Part shown: piece by piece, positions 14,910 through 16,793 of the stretch
How positions within the stretch are numbered: position 1 is the first letter of the stretch
Layout of the letters: each line of letters starts with the position of its first letter
Origin: Bacteroidota bacterium
GTDB lineage: Bacteria; Bacteroidota; Bacteroidia; Chitinophagales; Saprospiraceae
Assembly (NCBI GenBank): GCA_024277695.1
Contig: JAJRUR010000140.1
Coordinates: 1 to 16,793 of the forward strand
Reading direction: 5' to 3'
Length of the DNA stretch: 16,793 nucleotides
Program-made: the position numbers and the translations under genes
Notes under the pieces: generated by a model
Database searches by the model: none
The model's input: only the letters and a program-made list of their open reading frames with translations
Told to the model about the DNA's origin: nothing

Positions 14910-16793
14910 ATGATCAAGAGTTTTTACATTTTTTTGGCGATATTTAGTCTGAACATCAACCTTATTTTTTCACAGGTCAACAGAACATTTGACGGAAGTC
15001 AAAACAATCTAACGCAGCCTGAATGGGGCATGGTCGGGTCAGCTTTACAGCAATTTGTGGATAATGGTTTTGCAGATGGGATTTCTGCACCCGGCGGGCA
15101 AGATCGTGCATCGGCGCGTGAGGTCAGCAATAAGGTATTTACTCAGATCGGACAGATCTATGATCAGGTGGGGATGAGTGCTACTAACTGGGTATTTGGT
15201 CAGTTCGTTGACCATGATATTACCCTTACGGGGAATAATCCTGCCGAGCGGTTTGATATAAGTATTCCGAAAGGAGATTTGTATTTTGATCCTGCCGGAA
15301 CCGGTACGCAGGTGATGCACATGGAACGCTCTATTTATATAGAAAATACAGGTACGGATATTACTAACCCGCGTCGCTATCCCAATCAAATATCCACATG
15401 GATTGATGCATCTAATGTGTATGGTTCTGACAAACAACGTGCCGATTGGTTACGTAGCTTTAAAGGTGGTAAGCTAAAGATGTCCGAGGGTCGTCTTCTA
15501 CCTTTTAATACACTTGACGGCGAATATGATAGTGATATAGATCCGGATGCTCCACCTATGGCTAACGATGGCAATCCATTTCCAAAGTATTTTGTAGCCG
15601 GAGATATAAGAGCAAGTGAAAACCCTTTGTTGCTCTCACTCCATACCCTATTTGTCCGCGAACATAATCGGATTTGTACCAAACTGGCAGTGGATCACCC
15701 CAACTGGTCTGATGAATCGCTCTACCAATACACACGCAAACTAGTGGGCGCTCTCCTACAGCATATCATCTATACCGAGTGGCTCCCTACTATGGGTGTA
15801 GAACTACCCGAATACAAAGGCTACAACCATAGAGTGGATCCTTCTATCATGAATGTCTTTACTGCCGCTGCCTATCGTTGGGGGCATACTTCGGTCAACG
15901 GTGAGATACTCCGCCTGAACAACGAAGGAAAAGAAATACCTCAAGGACATTTATTATTGCGCAATGCTTATTTTAATCCTACAGAGATTCTCACCGGTAG
16001 TGGCATCGAGCCATTGCTCAAAGGTATGGCAGTCAAAGAACAGCAAAATCTCGATATCAAGATCGTAGATGATATGCGTAATTTTTTGTTTGGCAGTCCC
16101 GGAGAAGGCGGACTCGACTTGGCAGCTATCAATATACAGCGTGGTCGCGAACGTGGAATACCTGACTATAATACTGTGCGTATCAATTTTGGCCTGGAAC
16201 CGCTCGAATCACTTTTTGAGATAACTGATGATTTTGAGATGCGTTTGACTCTTCAGGAACTGTACGGGGATATAGATAATATTGATGCCTATGTGGGATT
16301 ACTCATTGAGCCTCATATGTCAGAAGATGCTCAGTTTGGGCCTACCTTGATGCGCATCATGGAAAAACAGTTCGAAGCACTTCGGGATGGCGATCGATAC
16401 TTTTATCTCAACGATCTGTCTATTAGTCCGCAAGATCGCAATTGGATAGCTCAAAATAAACTGAGCGATATCATCAAGAGAAATACTTGGATTACCAATA
16501 TCCAAGACAATATCTTTATGGCAGATGACGGCATCGTCTCATCTACTAAAGAACCCGCCTTCAACCAATTTGACATCCGCGCCTTACCTAATCCGAATAG
16601 TGGAAGGTTTGAGCTGGCGATTCACTCTTCCATCAATGAGCTGGCTAGCTTGAGAATATTTGATGTAAGAGGCCGTATCGTATGGCAGCGCGAGGAGCAA
16701 GTTTTGATCGGAAATAACAGAATCCTGATTGACTTGGATCCAAGCCTTGCGGATGGCATTTACAATGTTGCCGTACAAATGGGAGCCGATCTG
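14910..16793 (+). CDS. Secreted animal-type heme peroxidase with T9SS C-terminal sorting domain, 3' end cut
   Basis: From the ATG at 14910 the frame runs 628 codons without a stop to the window edge. A signal peptide (MIKSFYIFLAIFSLNINLIFSQ) leads into an animal heme-peroxidase domain. Its visible residues are GQFVDHD with Asp101, distal His102 and Asp103; IPKGDLYFDPAGTG, probably part of the calcium site; AGDIRASE (230-237) with catalytic Arg234 and Glu237; LHTLFVREHNR; and RWGHTS with proximal His326. INIQRGRERGIPDYN (about 407-421) follows. Asp101 and Glu237 match the residues that bind heme covalently in mammalian peroxidases. The last 75 residues (about 553-628; ALPNPNSGRF, LRIFDVRGRIVW, LADGIYNVAV) form a type A T9SS sorting domain. 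The protein should cross the outer membrane and be released or surface-attached, oxidising halides or organic substrates with H2O2. Only a few C-terminal codons appear to be missing. The true substrate is unknown. Confidence 0.95.
   Translation, partial: MIKSFYIFLAIFSLNINLIFSQVNRTFDGSQNNLTQPEWGMVGSALQQFVDNGFADGISAPGGQDRASAREVSNKVFTQIGQIYDQVGMSATNWVFGQFVDHDITLTGNNPAERFDISIPKGDLYFDPAGTGTQVMHMERSIYIENTGTDITNPRRYPNQISTWIDASNVYGSDKQRADWLRSFKGGKLKMSEGRLLPFNTLDGEYDSDIDPDAPPMANDGNPFPKYFVAGDIRASENPLLLSLHTLFVREHNRICTKLAVDHPNWSDESLYQYTRKLVGALLQHIIYTEWLPTMGVELPEYKGYNHRVDPSIMNVFTAAAYRWGHTSVNGEILRLNNEGKEIPQGHLLLRNAYFNPTEILTGSGIEPLLKGMAVKEQQNLDIKIVDDMRNFLFGSPGEGGLDLAAINIQRGRERGIPDYNTVRINFGLEPLESLFEITDDFEMRLTLQELYGDIDNIDAYVGLLIEPHMSEDAQFGPTLMRIMEKQFEALRDGDRYFYLNDLSISPQDRNWIAQNKLSDIIKRNTWITNIQDNIFMADDGIVSSTKEPAFNQFDIRALPNPNSGRFELAIHSSINELASLRIFDVRGRIVWQREEQVLIGNNRILIDLDPSLADGIYNVAVQMGADL

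Noticed and set aside
15045..15682. Minus-strand frames of 130 and 98 codons near the right end
   Set aside because: The plus strand there encodes the continuous heme peroxidase domain, so these are antisense shadows.
1..16793. CRISPR array, tRNA, rRNA, transposon or phage island
   Set aside because: I found no regularly spaced repeats, no cloverleaf-like or rRNA text, and no transposase or integrase gene on either strand.

Overview
The window looks like ordinary chromosomal DNA from a member of the Bacteroidota. Four features support this: a TonB-dependent receptor with an N-terminal carboxypeptidase-regulatory-like domain, a heme peroxidase ending in a type IX secretion (T9SS) sorting domain, DUF6090 and DUF6580 family proteins, and several intergenic matches to the Bacteroidota -7 promoter box TAnnTTTG. 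A marine or environmental lineage such as Saprospiria or Cytophagia is plausible, but the class cannot be fixed from this sequence alone. I see no CRISPR array, tRNA, rRNA, insertion sequence or phage gene.

Layout. 1-249 (-) is the N-terminal 83 codons of an HI0933/YhiN-type flavoprotein cut by the window edge. 461-2019 (+) is a two-gene unit with a 4-base overlap: a lipoprotein of unknown function and a GT9 heptosyltransferase-like enzyme. It meets, stop codon against stop codon, a GT2 glycosyltransferase of the dolichyl-phosphate glucosyltransferase type (2020-2760, -). Both glycosyltransferases point to envelope glycan or lipid-linked sugar work. A class I aminotransferase (2858-4060, +) diverges from the GT2 gene. 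A DUF6090 membrane protein (4083-4841, -) follows, then an AT-rich 335-bp gap.

5177-7927 (+) is a 916-residue TonB-dependent receptor closed by a strong hairpin terminator. It has no SusD partner. 8216-9613 (+) is dihydrolipoyl dehydrogenase. 9699-11108 (+) is a pair made of a DUF6580 inner-membrane protein and a PorV/FadL-like outer-membrane barrel. 11138-14695 (-) is the chromosome-condensation ATPase SMC. Divergent from it, 14910 to the window end (+) is a long gene for an animal-type heme peroxidase with a signal peptide and a C-terminal T9SS sorting domain; only its last few codons are missing.

Most genes are housekeeping or common envelope genes. The points most worth a second look are the secreted heme peroxidase, the unassigned lipoprotein coupled to the heptosyltransferase, the DUF6580/outer-membrane-barrel pair, the TTG-started glycosyltransferase, and the set of promoter boxes that help fix start sites. 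I did not find a convincing new multi-gene system.
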